In this document: positions 1-11,853 of the stretch, one piece after another
How positions within the stretch are numbered: the stretch's first letter is position 1
Layout of the letters: each line of letters begins with the position of its first letter
NCBI GenBank assembly: GCA_973895155.1
Contig: OZ316892.1
Coordinates: 10,292,001-10,356,000, forward strand
Length of the DNA stretch: 64,000 bases
DNA from: Marsupella aquatica
Lineage: Eukaryota > Marchantiophyta
Direction: 5' to 3'
Notes under the pieces: generated by a model
Told to the model about the DNA's origin: nothing
Database searches by the model: none
The model's input: only the letters and a program-made list of their open reading frames with translations
Made by a program: the position numbers and the translations under genes

Positions 1-2990
1 TCGGACAAGGACACATCTTGTCCAACAGTGAAAACCTGGCTAGGGGCACAATCTGGCAAAACCATTAATTATCCTAGTCCTGTGCTAATGGACCCTATAT
101 TTTGCTAAGGTGGCTGTGGTTTTGTCTTAAAGTGCCATTGTCCATGACAAAACCTGGATCCACCATTTTTAGTATATTGTTCCTCAATTTGTGGAGCAAA
201 GTCTCACCCTACCTTACAGGAGAAGAATGTGAAAAAGGGACCTTGGACTCTTCTCCTTTTATATGGACAGTGGTGGTATAAAAAAACTTATTAGACCGCA
301 GCTTGCTCCATTTCTATTGAGCATCTTTCATTTATTTTCTCTGGGACACGCATTTTAAGGTGTAGATGGGTGAAACAAGGAAGATTTATGCCCCAAAGTT
401 TGTGTAAAGCCCAGTAAGAGTGCTATATATCAAGCTTTAAATTAGGGAACTCCCTAAAGAAAACAGGCATGCTAGGGAAGAATGGCAGAAGGTCACCCAC
501 TTCAGCGAGAAACCCATGACTATGCAAGTCAAAGCATGCTCATGCCCAGCAATGATGTCGCAGCCAGATTAGTTTTAAGGTTTTCTTTTTCTTTTTCAGG
601 GTTGCCTATTTACGTTTCCATATTCATTTCTGACTGTTAGATCTCTATAGATTTAAATAATACCTTCATATTCTGGCTAGTGGAGTGGTTTAGGGTTTAG
701 GTGAAAGACCGGCTAAGAAAAAGACAGAAAGTATGACTACACAAGTGGCAGCTTTCTGCCAGGAGGTCAAAATTGGCAAATGTAAGCCACTAGAACAACC
801 TCTGGTTACAGCCTCTAAACCTGTAGAAGCATCCTCCTTTTTTTGTTGTGAGTCAGCCACATTGAGAGCGCACTTGTCAGCAAGTTGAATTGCCAGTTGT
901 ATGGCTGGTTTTCCCCCTTTCGTTACCTGGAAAAAGTTGGAACGAGATACTTCACCCTTTTTTGAGGAAAAGTGGGAAACATACACTTCACCAAAGACTG
1001 CAAATGGTTCTGTAAGGTGATAACCAATATTGTTTGTGGTAATTTGGAAGCCAGATTTGGGGACACCAAAGCTCCCATTGACCAAATATAACTCCCATCC
1101 ACGGAAGTCACTCTGTGAAGGGCCATACATCACTTGCAATGGTGGTTTGGGTTATGTGTTTGTGACCAAAAGCGTTGATCCACTTACACTTACACATGGT
1201 GCCAGGGATTTTGGAAAGAACTTCTCCTGCACAGGGTTACTAAAAAAACAATTCAATGGTTTCATCAGTTCTTGGGACTGCAGTTGCCCTATCTGGAGAC
1301 AGGCGAGACAGACACAGGCGCGCAGGCGGCAGCTAGATGACCCGCTCCAGGGCTTACTCCAAAGGTCTACCAGACTTTTCAGTTTATTACTCAATAGTGC
1401 TTTAGGTTTTGTGTCGGTGATGGGACTCTTGGGCATTTGGCTCTTGGTCTTCATGTTTTTTTCTCCAAATTTCTCCCCTTTGTTTGGTCTCCTGGCTCTC
1501 CTGCCTTTGGGATCCTGTCCATGGTTAGGAGCCTTTGGTTTTGCCGCACCATGATAAATAGTGGTTATTAGGGTGTCTCAAAGCTGAGTCATTAGTGAAA
1601 GTGACAGATGTGGTACATCCTATAACTCCGATTATGAGACCTAGTTATGAAATTTTAAAATGGGAGTTAGCATTGACCCACCCCATAAGGCAAGAGTTAT
1701 GGTCTCACTTGTCTCATAGCCTATATCATTTTCCCCTCCATTCTTGATTAGCCGTGTCTTCATTGTGAATTCTCGAGTCCCAGATTTCCAGATTTGTGCC
1801 TACAATTATAGGAAAGTTATGGGTTAAGTGTTGAACCCACAGGTGGTGTTCCTGAGGGTAGCTGAAAATAGGCTCCCATAACTTTTAGTTATAAGAGTGC
1901 CTTATCTTGTCAACTGCACACTTTGAGACGCCCTATTGAAGGAATCTCTTCTGAACTCCAGACTTTGAGGCGCCCTTTTTTTCCGACATTGCTATATGGC
2001 GAATACCTTCTACCTTATTTTGTCTTAATAGAAATATGAGTTCTGAATTTTCTTTTAAATCTGGCCTAGTGTATCATTTCACTTTGTATTGGTTTGAATT
2101 TAACAAATTATCTAACCCCTTTAATTATATGATTTCATTTGATTTGATATGTTTTATTGTGATAGCTTATCATGTATTTGATGAGATTTTTTTCTGTCAT
2201 TCATCCTCTATTGCACGAGATGGTCAGACTCACCAGGATGCACCCAGTACAAAAACCAGAGATGCCCTGTAGGTTATATGTCCATTGGTGAAAAACTTTC
2301 CAACCCTTATGGTTTAGAGGCTAACAGGTGTCACCTAAATAGTGAATCTTTCAATAGGGCCTAAAAGTAGAGTACAAAGCTAGAGTATAAAGCTAACATA
2401 CTTTTTTGTCAACCACAAAATACTATACCTCTAAGATACATTGACTTATAAGTTATGTATTTGTTTTTCACCTAAAAAGTACGGTAGTTTCTTCACTTAA
2501 AGGTGTGCATTTTTATTCTATTTATTTATTTGATTCCCTGTTTTAATGCATTTGAATACTATGCTATAATTGCTATTCTATATTTACATAGGATACAATT
2601 GACATTATTGTCAATAAGTTAAAATAGCTGTGTCTTAGAAGGAACATGCTATATTGAAAGAATCTCTGGTTGGAACCTATTGTAGGCTGGTAGCCCCTCT
2701 TATCCACCTGCAATCTCCTCAATAAAAAAATGCGTGCCCATGAGACGAGTGGTCCTAAAGACTAAAACACTCAGCCCTGTTCCTCAAAATGTGTCTCCTC
2801 ATTGACCCAGGCGATTAGACGAGTAGACGATAAAAGCACCACTCAGCAGCTACGAGTGGGCTAGATGTAGAGTGGATTGAAGCTTTGACGGGTTGTGCTC
2901 TCGCTCAGCTGAGCATCGTATTCTGTGGGTCTCTCGTCCCAGATTCTCACCTGCAATGGACTCGTCATTCTGGAGTTCACACATTGATGT
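1..2990. other. Non-coding or unrecognised DNA
   Basis: I find no gene I can name here. Two open frames overlap on opposite strands (minus 690-1139, 149 codons; plus 1030-1554, 174 codons), but neither has a recognisable domain, splice pattern or compositional bias that favours one strand. The DNA is AT-rich from about 1,560 onward, with homopolymer runs and no clear repeat boundary. It may hold decayed mobile DNA or a distal flank of a gene outside the window. Confidence 0.4.
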
Positions 2991-3190
2991 TGTTGATGTT
3001 TAGCAGGTGGTAGTGGAGGAGCACTTCTTCAGATAGTCCAGAAGGAGTGCTTTGGAAGTTGTCTTTCTAGGATTGGAACGAGACGAGAGTCCGCCCATTT
3101 ATGTTAATGTTTAAAGCAGGTGGTAGCAGAGGAGCTCGTCTTTACATATCGATTAGAACTTGTCTTTTCCAGGATTGGAACGATCGTTCG
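2990..3190. repeat. Two diverged tandem copies (~110 bp)
   Basis: A module beginning GTTTAGCAGGTGGTAG (about 2,999) and ending near GGATTGGAACGA recurs as GTTTAAAGCAGGTGGTAG (about 3,109) and again ends in GGATTGGAACGA. The copies differ by substitutions and small indels, so the duplication is not recent. Confidence 0.6.
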
Positions 3191-3199
3191 TCAATTTCT

Positions 3200-4180
3200 G
3201 TAAAACATGAATGAGGACGTAACATATGCCAATTGGATTAAGCACCCTGTAGAACCTTTAAAGCAGCAGTTGGAAACAGAACTGTTTGCCATTAGCTCAC
3301 TTTGTGGGCCCTTAGGAGCTGTAATCTGCAATCCTGGGTTGGGCTTGCCCTATGCTTCCATTACAGCAGGGGGCATCCATTTACCTGAGCAGTGCTGCTC
3401 TAAAATGGACTCCATAGACTCCAGCTAAAATGAGAGGAGTTCAATCTGCTTCCTCCACGCCCATCTACAATCAGTTTCACCAGCATCTCTTCCCTACTCC
3501 TCTGCGACGGGAGGGAACTTATAGAAGGGATGAAAGGCCATTGAGGGCAGCATTCTGGAAAGTCTGGGTAGCTGACGGGACAGACAGAGCAAGGGAGGAG
3601 AAGAGGAGGAAGGGGTGTGGTACGGGCTGGCCAGAGATGCAGGGAAGGGCATCTGAAAGTTTTTCTCATGTAGTGTTTAGGAAATGGCTCTTAAGTTCCA
3701 CCGTTTGAGTGAATGTCATGAGGGTAATTATCGTTTTCTCAATTGGGTCTAGTTGTGATAGTTGTGAGGAGATTATCCGTAGTGTTTTGCACTATTACCG
3801 TCACAGATCCATCGTTCGTTGTATCTCGGAATCATAGTCGTCCCTACAAATAGAGAGGCTATCGCTGGGGCTGTTTTTTCATGTTCCAGGCAAGATGATG
3901 CCGAAATTCGGAGTGAAGGAAACAGGGAGACAAGACTGATTTATAGCCAGATTTGCTGGAAGGGAGAGGAAGGAGGATTTCGTAGGGTGATACACAAATT
4001 GTCAAAGTGCAAGGGAGGATTTCATTTGCATTATATACATATCTCCCCAGTTTGCTAGGAAGATTATGGAATACTCTTCTCGTCAGCATTGGGTATAAAT
4101 TTTCGAATTCAGAAAGTGGCCACACTTTTCAAGGAAAACTTCGGAAATTTTAAACAAGTGGAATTCAGAATTATCCTGGA
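3200..4180. other. No recognised gene
   Basis: Short open frames occur on both strands (for example plus 3207-3428 and plus 3430-3708). None shows a known motif, and they overlap antisense frames of similar length. I see no repeat or RNA gene. Confidence 0.35.
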
Positions 4181-4184
4181 GATA

Positions 4185-4450
4185 CTGGCCGAATTTTTGG
4201 AAAAAACTCTGAAAACAGACTGTCCTGCGAATTCGTAGCCACCATCTCGCTGGAGGCAGAGGAGAAAGGGCCAGTCTCGTGAGCGCCGTACATAATTCTT
4301 TTGAGGCAATATAGTGGCCGCGGAATTGTGGGGAAGAATCTGAAAACCAGCTTTTTACCTGCAAATTCGTAGCCACCATCTTGCTCAAAGCAGAGCAAGG
4401 AAGGTCCGTTGGTGTTGTACACGAATCTCTGAAGCCAGACACCGACTGCA
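4185..4450. repeat. Two diverged tandem copies (~134 bp)
   Basis: ATTCGTAGCCACCATCT at 4,231 recurs at 4,365, and the upstream CTGAAAAC segments (about 4,210 and 4,340) match in the same register, giving a period near 134 bp. An open minus-strand frame (4083-4451) spans the pair, but it has no recognisable domain and probably reflects the repeat. Confidence 0.6.
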
Positions 4451-4796
4451 AATTATCTGGTAAGCTTAAATTGACATCCTTGGTAGCAACTTAGTGAGAC
4501 TATGATATGCTGCGGGGTAACACCTGAAGCTACTTCAAACCTGACGTTCTTCAAAGCTTTCGTGGTCATGATTGCAGCCAACAAAGCCTGGTATTTGCAT
4601 ACATGACCATTCTAGTTTTCTTTCCATTCTTCAACGTCTTTGTCAAGGGTGTTCTTTCGTCTTTTGTCCCAATACTTCTACCTCTCATTGACGCAAATTA
4701 TATCTTCCTCAATTTTGCACATGCAGCTCGTTATCTAACCTTGGACATATTGGCATTTGCTTGAAGACAGTCATTGCAAAGCGTTACTTTTACTTT

Positions 4797-5120
4797 GTGA
4801 TCTTCTGCTTTATCTGCAGGGCTTGTCTAATTATTCATCCGGAATCTTTTAGATCCTAATTTTCAGTATTTTGTACGTCCTGATTCGGCTTTGGCCGGGA
4901 AGACAGTTATAAAGCATTACCCTTAGTTCGTGATTATCTGCTTTATCTGCAGGGCTTGTCTAATTATTCATCCGGAATCTTTTAGATCCTAATTTTCAGT
5001 ATTTTGTACGTCCTGATTTGGCTTTGACCGGGAAGACACTTATAAAGCATTACCTTTAGTTCGTGATTATCTGCTTTATCTGCAGGCTATTCTAAAAATT
5101 CATCCTGTAGATCCTGGTTT
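4797..5120. repeat. 133-bp tandem repeat, about 2.4 copies
   Basis: The phrase CTGCTTTATCTGCAGG starts at about 4,805, 4,938 and 5,071, an exact 133-bp period. The first two units are almost identical through TTTTGTACGTCCTGATT; the third is truncated and diverged. High identity points to a young duplication. The unit contains no coding signal. Confidence 0.85.
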
Positions 5121-5144
5121 TCGGTATTTTGTACGTCCTCGTCA

Positions 5145-5994
5145 CTACATTTCATCATCGGGTGCACAATCGAATGCTGTATGTGTAGAATCTTCCTTCT
5201 CGGGTGAGTTTTTCAAACCTGCAGATGCCGCCCTGGAAAAAGTGCCAGTTTCCTCAAATGAGGCGAAATCGAGGTTGTGGTTCCGTATAGTGAGGCTTAA
5301 CAACTCCGGAAGTCTCTGTTTAAGCTTGCCAGTAGAGTTGTCAGTCCTACTTTGATGTCCCCCTTTTCTGTACGCTTTGCTGATGTGCTGCTTAGATCTA
5401 CGATTCACTAGATCTCCATTGGTGGCTGGGCTCATGCTAATGGTTATGTTCGTCAAGTTTGTCAGACTGCCTGCGTTCCATTTTGTAGGATAAAGTACTT
5501 ATTCAGTAGCAGCTATCGGATGTGAACGGTCGTTTACCACGTCACTTGATATGTGCTGAATAGTTTTGCTCCCTTGTCGCGGGCATGGAACATTGAAATC
5601 GGTTTTGATCTTCCTTGTACTCCCATTTCTGAATTGCTGCGTATGACGTAGGACTCTGTGTCCTGCCTGTAGGGTGAAGATTTAGGATTGAGACAATTCC
5701 ACCTTTAGAGTCCCCCTTCATAAAGCAACGGACACCCTGTCAATTGCGTTTTCTTTTGGTAGATTGTATCTTTTTTTTAATTGTTTTGTGGATAACTAGA
5801 ATCGTTAGTTAACTCTTGGGTAGCAAGTTGGTTTCAGTTACTACTTCGTTTTCCAATGTCCAATTTTGATTCCCCCAATGTTCTGAATTGCTCGCTTGAG
5901 CTTGGGCTACTGTGACTCGTCTTTCCCCGAACGTCTCAGACTCATTCAATGAGCTTTCTTGAAACGAGGTCAAAGATATTGAGTGAGAAGTCAA
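5145..5994 (-). other. Possible minus-strand exons, unassigned
   Basis: Two minus-strand open frames, 5145-5456 (103 codons, Ser/Lys/Asn-rich) and 5809-5994 (61 codons, Ser/Glu-rich), have the composition of disordered protein and lie in the same orientation. I cannot join them through convincing splice sites or assign a family. They could be exons of a low-complexity gene or chance frames. Confidence 0.15.
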
Positions 5995-6010
5995 CTCAAA
6001 ATCCCGTTCC

Positions 6011-6141
6011 TATTCTGAGTTCGCTCTACTGATGGGCCCCCTCAGATGAAACTCATTGTGTGATGTCCTGCATTCTGAGTTCGCTCTACTGATGGACCCC
6101 CTCAGATGAAACTCATTGTGTGATGTCCTGCATTCTGAGTA
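6011..6141. repeat. 60-bp tandem duplication
   Basis: ATTCTGAGTTCGCTCTACTG begins at 6,012 and again at 6,072, an exact 60-bp period with a single G/A difference in the copies. The first 9 bases appear a third time at about 6,132 before the sequence diverges. Confidence 0.9.
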
Positions 6142-6389
6142 GCGAACCTCGATCTTTGTGCTCTATCCAGTATCTCGTTGTCATCGTAGGATGACGGCTC
6201 AGTCGTTGTCTAGCTTTGCAAGGTACCAAGGACACCAACCGTTCGGTTCTCATCGCCAAATTCCAAACCGAAAGGTTTCATTTTGGGGGCTGCAAAATGT
6301 AAATCAACCACTATAATATCTAATCCCAGCCAAAAGAAGTTGTAGATGGGCTCACTTTTGGAGGGAATCCATAAAAGTCTTCAGATTCA

Positions 6390-6860
6390 TACTCTCTTCT
6401 TGGGCCCTGGGATTATCAGAGACTAGGGTAGACTATAAACTTGAGCAAACACAATAATTACAATTCACATAAGTACATCCAGGTAGAGTGGTATAGTAGA
6501 TGTAACCTGTACAGGTATAAGTGTACACTCATTTCTTGGGCCCTGGGATTTTCTGAAAATAGACTGGGGTAGACTCTAAACTTGAGCAAATACAATAATT
6601 ACAATTCACACAAGTACATCCAGGTAGAGTGGTATAGTAGATGTAAGCTGTACAGGTATAAGCGTACACTCATTTCTTGGGCCCTGGGATTTTCTGAAAA
6701 TAGACTTGGGTAGACTATAAACTTGAGCAAATACTATAATTACAATTCACACAAGTACATCCAGGTAGAGTGGTATAGTAGATGTAAGCTGTACAGGTAT
6801 AAGCGTACACTCATTTCTTGGGCCCTGGGATTTTCTGAAAATGGGGCAGACTATAAACTT
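6390..6860. repeat. 136-141-bp tandem repeat, four copies
   Basis: TGGGCCCTGGGATT recurs at about 6,401, 6,537, 6,678 and 6,819. Each unit also contains CAGGTAGAGTGGTATAGTAG and GTACAGGTATAAG. Unit length goes from 136 to 141 through a 5-bp indel near AAATAGACT. A diverged fifth fragment (CAGGTAGAGTGGTGTAAG) lies at about 7,200. Confidence 0.9.
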
Positions 6861-8390
6861 GAGCAAATATATAGGAATTTGTCCCGGAAGTATAATGAGT
6901 ACAACTAGTCGCGATTACCCCTTCTTTGAACGTGAATAGCGGAGAGGATAACAAAAGTGTTAGCAAAATATATTCTCTATTCATATTCTTTGAAGGTTAA
7001 TGAAATGATATGACCCTGAATGTAAATACTTAGAAATTATAAAAAAAAACTTGCGTGTACTGATATATATCATAGTCATGAGTTTTTTCCATCCACATGA
7101 TGGCCATGGCATTACAGTCTAGAGGCTTCACTCTAGACCTAAGCTCTTAAAAGTAGACTTCAGTTGGCGTTTTTATAGTCAGATTTACCTAAGAACATCC
7201 AGGTAGAGTGGTGTAAGAAGTGCAAGCTATATAGGTACAAGCTTACACTTCAATCAGTAATGGCTAGGGAGAGAGAAGACCAGGATCTCTTTCCTTTTTT
7301 AATAGTTTTTCCCTTTCTAAGACAGGTTGGTTTGTTGTTATTTTGTTTTTTATGAGATCATAATTGTTTTTGGGTGGTTCTTGTGTGGTGGGGCTTGTTT
7401 TTCCATGTGGGGAAAGAGAGGGGCAACTTGTTTGAAGGCGCCAGTATTTTGGGGTTGATTGTTACTTGTATGGAGACGTAGGGTGCTTATTTATCTTGGC
7501 CCCCTTTGACTCTCTTTAGCCTGTCGGCACCATGGGAGCCCTCTTGAATTGCTGTTACATTATGATGTAGTCCCACAACATTGTTTTGCACATCGACTAG
7601 TTTCCGCAATGACATCTTTTGCACAATGTTATCATTTCCACATGACATGGTGGCATGCACTGAACCCCTAAATGTAATCATACATGGTCAACAGTAGTGT
7701 AATACCACCTCCTTCCATGACGTACCAAGGTGCTTCTACAACTAAGTTGCTTCAAGTCCCTATTAGAGCGGCTCAAAATTGGATGATTCCTGCATATTAA
7801 TAACTTCTTCCTGCAACTCAAGAGTTATAGAACTCCCATAAAAGTTGTGGAAACTAATATCTGGCTCCCCTAAGGAAGGCCAAGGGCTCAAGGCTTAACC
7901 AACAACCACCACTTTCCAGTGACTTGAGGTGCAAATTCATAAATCCAGAAAGATGCAATTGAAGGCACCTGGGCTTTGGGCCTCATGTGAGGATGCCTAC
8001 TGCATTCAGAGTGGCAAATGAACGAGACAGGAGGAAAAAGGATACATTCTGCCAGACTGATGTGAGGCAGTAACGTCTCCCTCATTGGATGAGTCAATCT
8101 TGCTTCCCCCTGATTTTTCAAAATCAATAACTTGGTCCTGTAACCTGAGTTGCAGAACTAACCCCAAACTCACAACTCAGGCCCACCAGCCTGTGACACC
8201 TTAGATCAAACCCGAGCAATGAGGTTTTGAACACATGGTTAAAGATTTCCAGGCCTCTTTAGCTGGCACCGGTGCAACATGCGTAGCATGGGGCCAAAAC
8301 CCAGATGCATGCCCGAAAACCTTCGAGCAAATTTTGCCTATGGCAGCGCCGCTCCTGGAAACTGGTGCGGATGCTCTTAGTGTCTCATAA
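6861..8390. other. No recognised gene
   Basis: The segment holds one decayed unit of the preceding satellite (about 7,195-7,255), several poly-A and poly-T runs, and short open minus-strand frames (7487-7681, 7888-8127) without family signatures. I see nothing else I can support. Confidence 0.35.
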
Positions 8391-8392
8391 GA

Positions 8393-8570
8393 CACCAGTG
8401 AAGACTCCCAGAAAAGCTTGAATTGATAGTCTTGGGGTTAGGTTAGTCTACACCAGTGAAGACTCCCAGAAAAGCTCAAACTACTAAACTAGTCTTGGGG
8501 TTAGGTTAGTCTACACCAGTGAAGACTCCCAGAAAAGCTTAAACTAGGCTTGAGGTCAGGTTAGTCTCGC
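8393..8570. repeat. Three tandem copies (58-63 bp) upstream of the 8.62-kb gene
   Basis: CACCAGTGAAGACTCCCAGA occurs at 8,393, 8,451 and 8,514, and each copy continues to GGTTAGGTTAGTCT or a close variant. The array ends about 50 bp before the start codon at 8,620, so it lies in the promoter or 5' leader. Confidence 0.85.
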
Positions 8571-8619
8571 ATTTGGCAGACAGACACAGACAGAGAGGTG
8601 AGGGAGAAAGAGGTGAGCT

Positions 8620-9213
8620 ATGGCGTTAGGCTGCAACCTGTTCACATGTGTAGCAGCCCACCCCAATTCCTTCAACAGCGCAGCCTGCCCCTTCAGGCTC
8701 CATCGCCATCTCTCTGCCGCCATTTCTGCACCATTTGAGCAGAAAGAGCAGAGATTCTTGACATGGGCATTCCGTGGATCTGTGGAGACCAAAGCCCAGA
8801 AGCTCATAATGCTGCAACACAGACGAAGCGAGCTCAGCTGCAATGCAGAAGTGGCGAGTGGGGAAGGTGCACGAGGGGCGGAGATTGGTGGGGCTGAAGA
8901 AGTAGCAGTGCCTGATTTCGATATTTCTTGGTTGGAAGCTTATACGGATCGCTTTCGTGGGGAGGTCTTGTGTATCAACGCTCTGTTGGAGGATGAGGAG
9001 GAAGAAGATCAGGTGCTTGTGTTCAAAGGGTTCTCTTCATCTCTGATTCGAGCAACGCCTGACGATCCCTCGGAACCAATTCTTCCCCCAACTTCAGTGA
9101 TCCAGAGCATCGACAGAATGCGGGCCCCTTACAACCCGTCTCAACCTCAGTACATAGATCAGGGTTTAAGCTGGCAGGAATTCCATCAATTGTTGGAGGA
9201 GAAAGGCCTGTGA
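8620..9213 (+). CDS. Plant-conserved, probably plastid-targeted protein (DUF7734-like, tentative)
   Basis: An uninterrupted 197-codon frame starts at the first ATG (context GAGCTATGGCG). Residues 1-65 are rich in Ala, Ser, Arg and His and poor in acidic residues, as in a chloroplast transit peptide. An acidic stretch follows, then a C-terminal block with VFKGFSSSL (about residues 132-140), a D-P-x-x-P-I-L-P segment, SIDRMRAPYNPSQPQYID and QGLSWQEF. I associate that block with a small plant-specific plastid family (DUF7734) from memory of its pattern; this is not verified. The biochemical role is unknown. The frame ends in TGA, but its last ~60 bp are duplicated twice downstream (see the 9,151-9,376 repeat), so the original C-terminus may have changed. 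The 5' side is flanked by a tandem array. A polyadenylation-type AATAAA lies at 10,244. Confidence 0.6.
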   Translation: MALGCNLFTCVAAHPNSFNSAACPFRLHRHLSAAISAPFEQKEQRFLTWAFRGSVETKAQKLIMLQHRRSELSCNAEVASGEGARGAEIGGAEEVAVPDFDISWLEAYTDRFRGEVLCINALLEDEEEEDQVLVFKGFSSSLIRATPDDPSEPILPPTSVIQSIDRMRAPYNPSQPQYIDQGLSWQEFHQLLEEKGL

Positions 9214-9376
9214 ATCGACAGATGTCCGTGTATATATAGAGCACAGTTTAAGCTGACAGGAGTTCCATCAATTGTTGGAGGAGAAAGGCCTGTGAACAGA
9301 GCGATGTCCTTGTACATAGAGCAGGGTTTAAGCGGGCAGGATTTCCATGAATATTTGGAGGAGAACGGCAGTGAAT
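9151..9376 (+). repeat. Triplicated 3' coding segment (~81 bp period)
   Basis: The segment encoding YIDQGLSWQEFHQLLEEKG recurs twice: a copy around 9,230-9,294 in another frame, and a copy at 9,313-9,376 that reads YIEQGLSGQDFHEYLEENG. The marker TTTAAGC starts at 9,165, 9,247 and 9,327 (steps of 82 and 80). The third copy lies in an open frame (9292-9540, 82 codons) that could be an alternative C-terminal exon or a by-product of the duplication. Confidence 0.85.
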
Positions 9377-9559
9377 TGAGCGTTCTCCTTTGTTCCTGTG
9401 GCTTGTCAAATTACTTTAGCAGGGCAACGAAATCTACCTCTGTAAGTGTGCTGTTAATAGGATCCCTTTTGACATGGATTCAGGCGTTCATCGCCGAATT
9501 GGAGACCTTGAATTCAATCAAAGCTTCCGATTCAAATTGAATTTAGAGTGACCCCTCGA

Positions 9560-9815
9560 CCTGTTTGAATATCGTGCCGCTTCACCTCTGCTATTGATCT
9601 CTTCTTTGTCCCAATAAGTTCAGCTAAAAGGTCATCATAGACCTAGTTCAATAGCATGCCGTCACCTCTGCCGCTGATTGCGTCGTTGGCCCAATGAGTG
9701 GAGCTAAGGGGTCATCAGCGACGTACTTGAATATCGTGACTTCACCACTGTTAGTGATCTCCTCTTTGGCCCAATGAGGTGAGCTGAAATGGTCATCGAA
9801 GCTGGGAGGGCATTT
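9560..9815. repeat. 80-bp tandem repeat, three copies
   Basis: CACCTCTG or CACCACTG occurs at 9,583, 9,663 and 9,743, exactly 80 bp apart. Each unit ends with CCCAAT-A-G-T-N-GAGCTNA followed by GGTCATC. The sequence is unrelated to the preceding 81-bp coding repeats although the period is nearly the same. Confidence 0.85.
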
Positions 9816-9869
9816 TCCTGCCTGGCGTAGCGAACTGCTCACCTCAGTTCACTTCTATCAGTGTAACAC

Positions 9870-10250
9870 GAGACAAGGTGTTCAAGAGGCTTTGCGAGAT
9901 GGCGAAAAGGCTCTCGACAGTTTTTCAAGACGTCGTCAACACTACGACGAAATTGCTAATATGTCGGGTTCCATGTTCCAAACGAAAATGTCGTATACGA
10001 ATGTTACTTTGTTTGTGTGTTGGTCTTGTCTGCGTCACCTTTTCCCAAACAAACAAGTTCTTCTGGTGAGAGTACACTGTGAAAGGCATATCATACCCAG
10101 AAACAACTCGGTTTTGACAACGCTCTCAGTGATCCAGAGTTTTCCTGAGTGGTATGAATACCCCACCTGACAAATGCATCCGCCTCCGTGAATTGGTGGG
10201 TACAAGATCGAAGACTGTCTTGCGGTTTTGTAAAAGTTTCAACAATAAAG
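9870..10250 (+). other. Exon-like frame followed by a poly(A) signal
   Basis: From about 9,870 a frame reads VQEALRDGEKALDSFSRRRQ and continues through HYDEIANMS, with the charged, helical composition of real coding sequence; the open frame with ATG is 9892-10170. AATAAA follows at 10,244-10,249. It could be a terminal exon of the 8.62-kb transcription unit or a remnant of another gene. I cannot name a family. Confidence 0.3.
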
Positions 10251-10399
10251 TTATCCTTAATGTAAAGGGGCCAAACTCAAGGCCAGAGTCCCTATTTGGT
10301 CTTTTAAGTGAGTTTCCTTAAACTCTCCTAAAGTTCCCTTGTAAGAACTGAGTCAAGTAAATAAGCAGGTGAGTTAAGAGAGTTAACCTCCCACTTGAG

Positions 10400-10750
10400 T
10401 TAGAAGATACCCGATGGAGGCAAGGATGGAGCGATGGAGGAACCAAAGCTGGGCTGCAGTGCTCAGCAGCTCGAAGCTATGGAGGGCTGGGCAATGTCAG
10501 GCCTGAGCAGCAGCGATGGAGGCACAATCAGGGGCACGATGCAGTGTGGAGCAATGGAGGCAAGGAAGCTAGGCAGTGCTCGATCAGCAGCTTGAAGCTA
10601 TGGAGGGCTTGAGCAATGTCGGGCCTGAGCAGGAAGGCACGATGCAACATTGGAGGCACGATGGGCCTGGGCAGGAAAGAGCAGAACGTCCTGGCACTAA
10701 CTCACGGCTGGCACTAACTCGCGGCTGACACTAACTCGCGGTGAGAAGGG
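10400..10750. repeat. GATGGAGGC-rich repeats and a 17-bp array
   Basis: Two diverged ~115-bp units share GCAGTGCTC, then GAAGCTATGGAGGGCT and GTCNGGCCTGAGCAG (about 10,457 and 10,575). They are followed by three copies of GGCTGRCACTAACTCRCGG-type units at about 10,692-10,741. GATGGAGGC and GGCACGATG recur throughout. The block is non-coding in all frames. Confidence 0.75.
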
Positions 10751-10949
10751 CCCGACACTGTTGGAAGGACAAAAAAGGGGATTCACCATGTTTCTCGCCC
10801 CTGAGTACTTGAAGTTTCCATTTAAGTTAACTCACCCTTTAATTTAGGTACAAGTCACGACCAGTCGCCCTTAATCACTCACATTGCGGATAACTTTAAT
10901 TGGTAATATTCGCCGCTCAAACAAGTTCATCGGTTATAGTGTAACAAGG

Positions 10950-11500
10950 ATCTTAATTTCACGGACCCACAGCTTTCAGAAAAGACGCAAGTACACATCC
11001 TCCATATGATTTGATACCAGCTCTCATAATTCTGAAACCGCATAAAGCCATCGTTTGGACACTGCAAGGCCAAATTACCGTATTTATCCGTGGTGAAATA
11101 AGACGTAGGACAATAGGCAGTATAACTCGTGCTGTCACTGGATCTGAGAAACTCTGAGAGAAGAAATCCACATCACATGCTCGCAGCACAACTATATCCA
11201 CGAAGATTCAGAATAATCTCCCCAAGTGGTACTCTGCAACAGGACAGCATCTTAAGACGAGTCCTTCGTGAGCTAAACACCGAAGGAATATCACCAATCT
11301 CCAAATTCACAACTGCCTCTAAAACTGTTTTGTAAAGCACCCTGGAGGACAGTCCGTAATGGTGGCTGCTCAAGCTTTCGTTAGCAGATTCAGCTAAATT
11401 CTGATTAACTTTACTCTGAACGGGGTCGGTCCACTCCTTAAGAACGGCAGATAGAAAGTAGGTCCAGTAATACACGCTATTTGTCCCGACAAACTCCAAT
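10950..11500 (-). other. Unassigned minus-strand frames downstream of GPAT9
   Basis: Minus-strand frames 11173-11499 (108 codons) and 10959-11201 (80 codons) overlap and might be joined by splicing. They look protein-like (for example YYWTYFLSAVLKEWTD) but match no family I recognise. They lie 3' of the GPAT9 stop codon (11,854) on the same strand, so they may be part of its 3' UTR, a separate gene, or chance. Confidence 0.2.
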
Positions 11501-11853
11501 CTTTAACCAGCAAAGATATGACTATTCTGACACGTTTGCTAGAAACCCACTCTCACCACTAGAGAGCGTGACCAAGACCTCTCAACAATGCAACCATAAC
11601 TAATTCGGTCAGAAGGTTATCATTACTCTTGGTAATCTAAACAGTCCAGAGACCAGTTGCACTCTCCAAGGAGGTTGCTTCCTGTATACACAGAGGGCTA
11701 TTATAGACTCTCGTGAATCTCAGTCATTCGCTGAATGGCCATCCCTTTTAGAGGAACGATCTCGTCTTGACCTAGAGCCAACGTTCCGACTATTCAGTTT
11801 GAGACTTTTGAATGTGTTGGTCAGTTAATCTCTCAGAAGGTGTCTCACTGATT

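Noticed and set aside
690-1554. Overlapping ORFs on both strands as genes
   Set aside because: Neither has motifs or splice structure and they overlap in opposite directions; not enough evidence for either.
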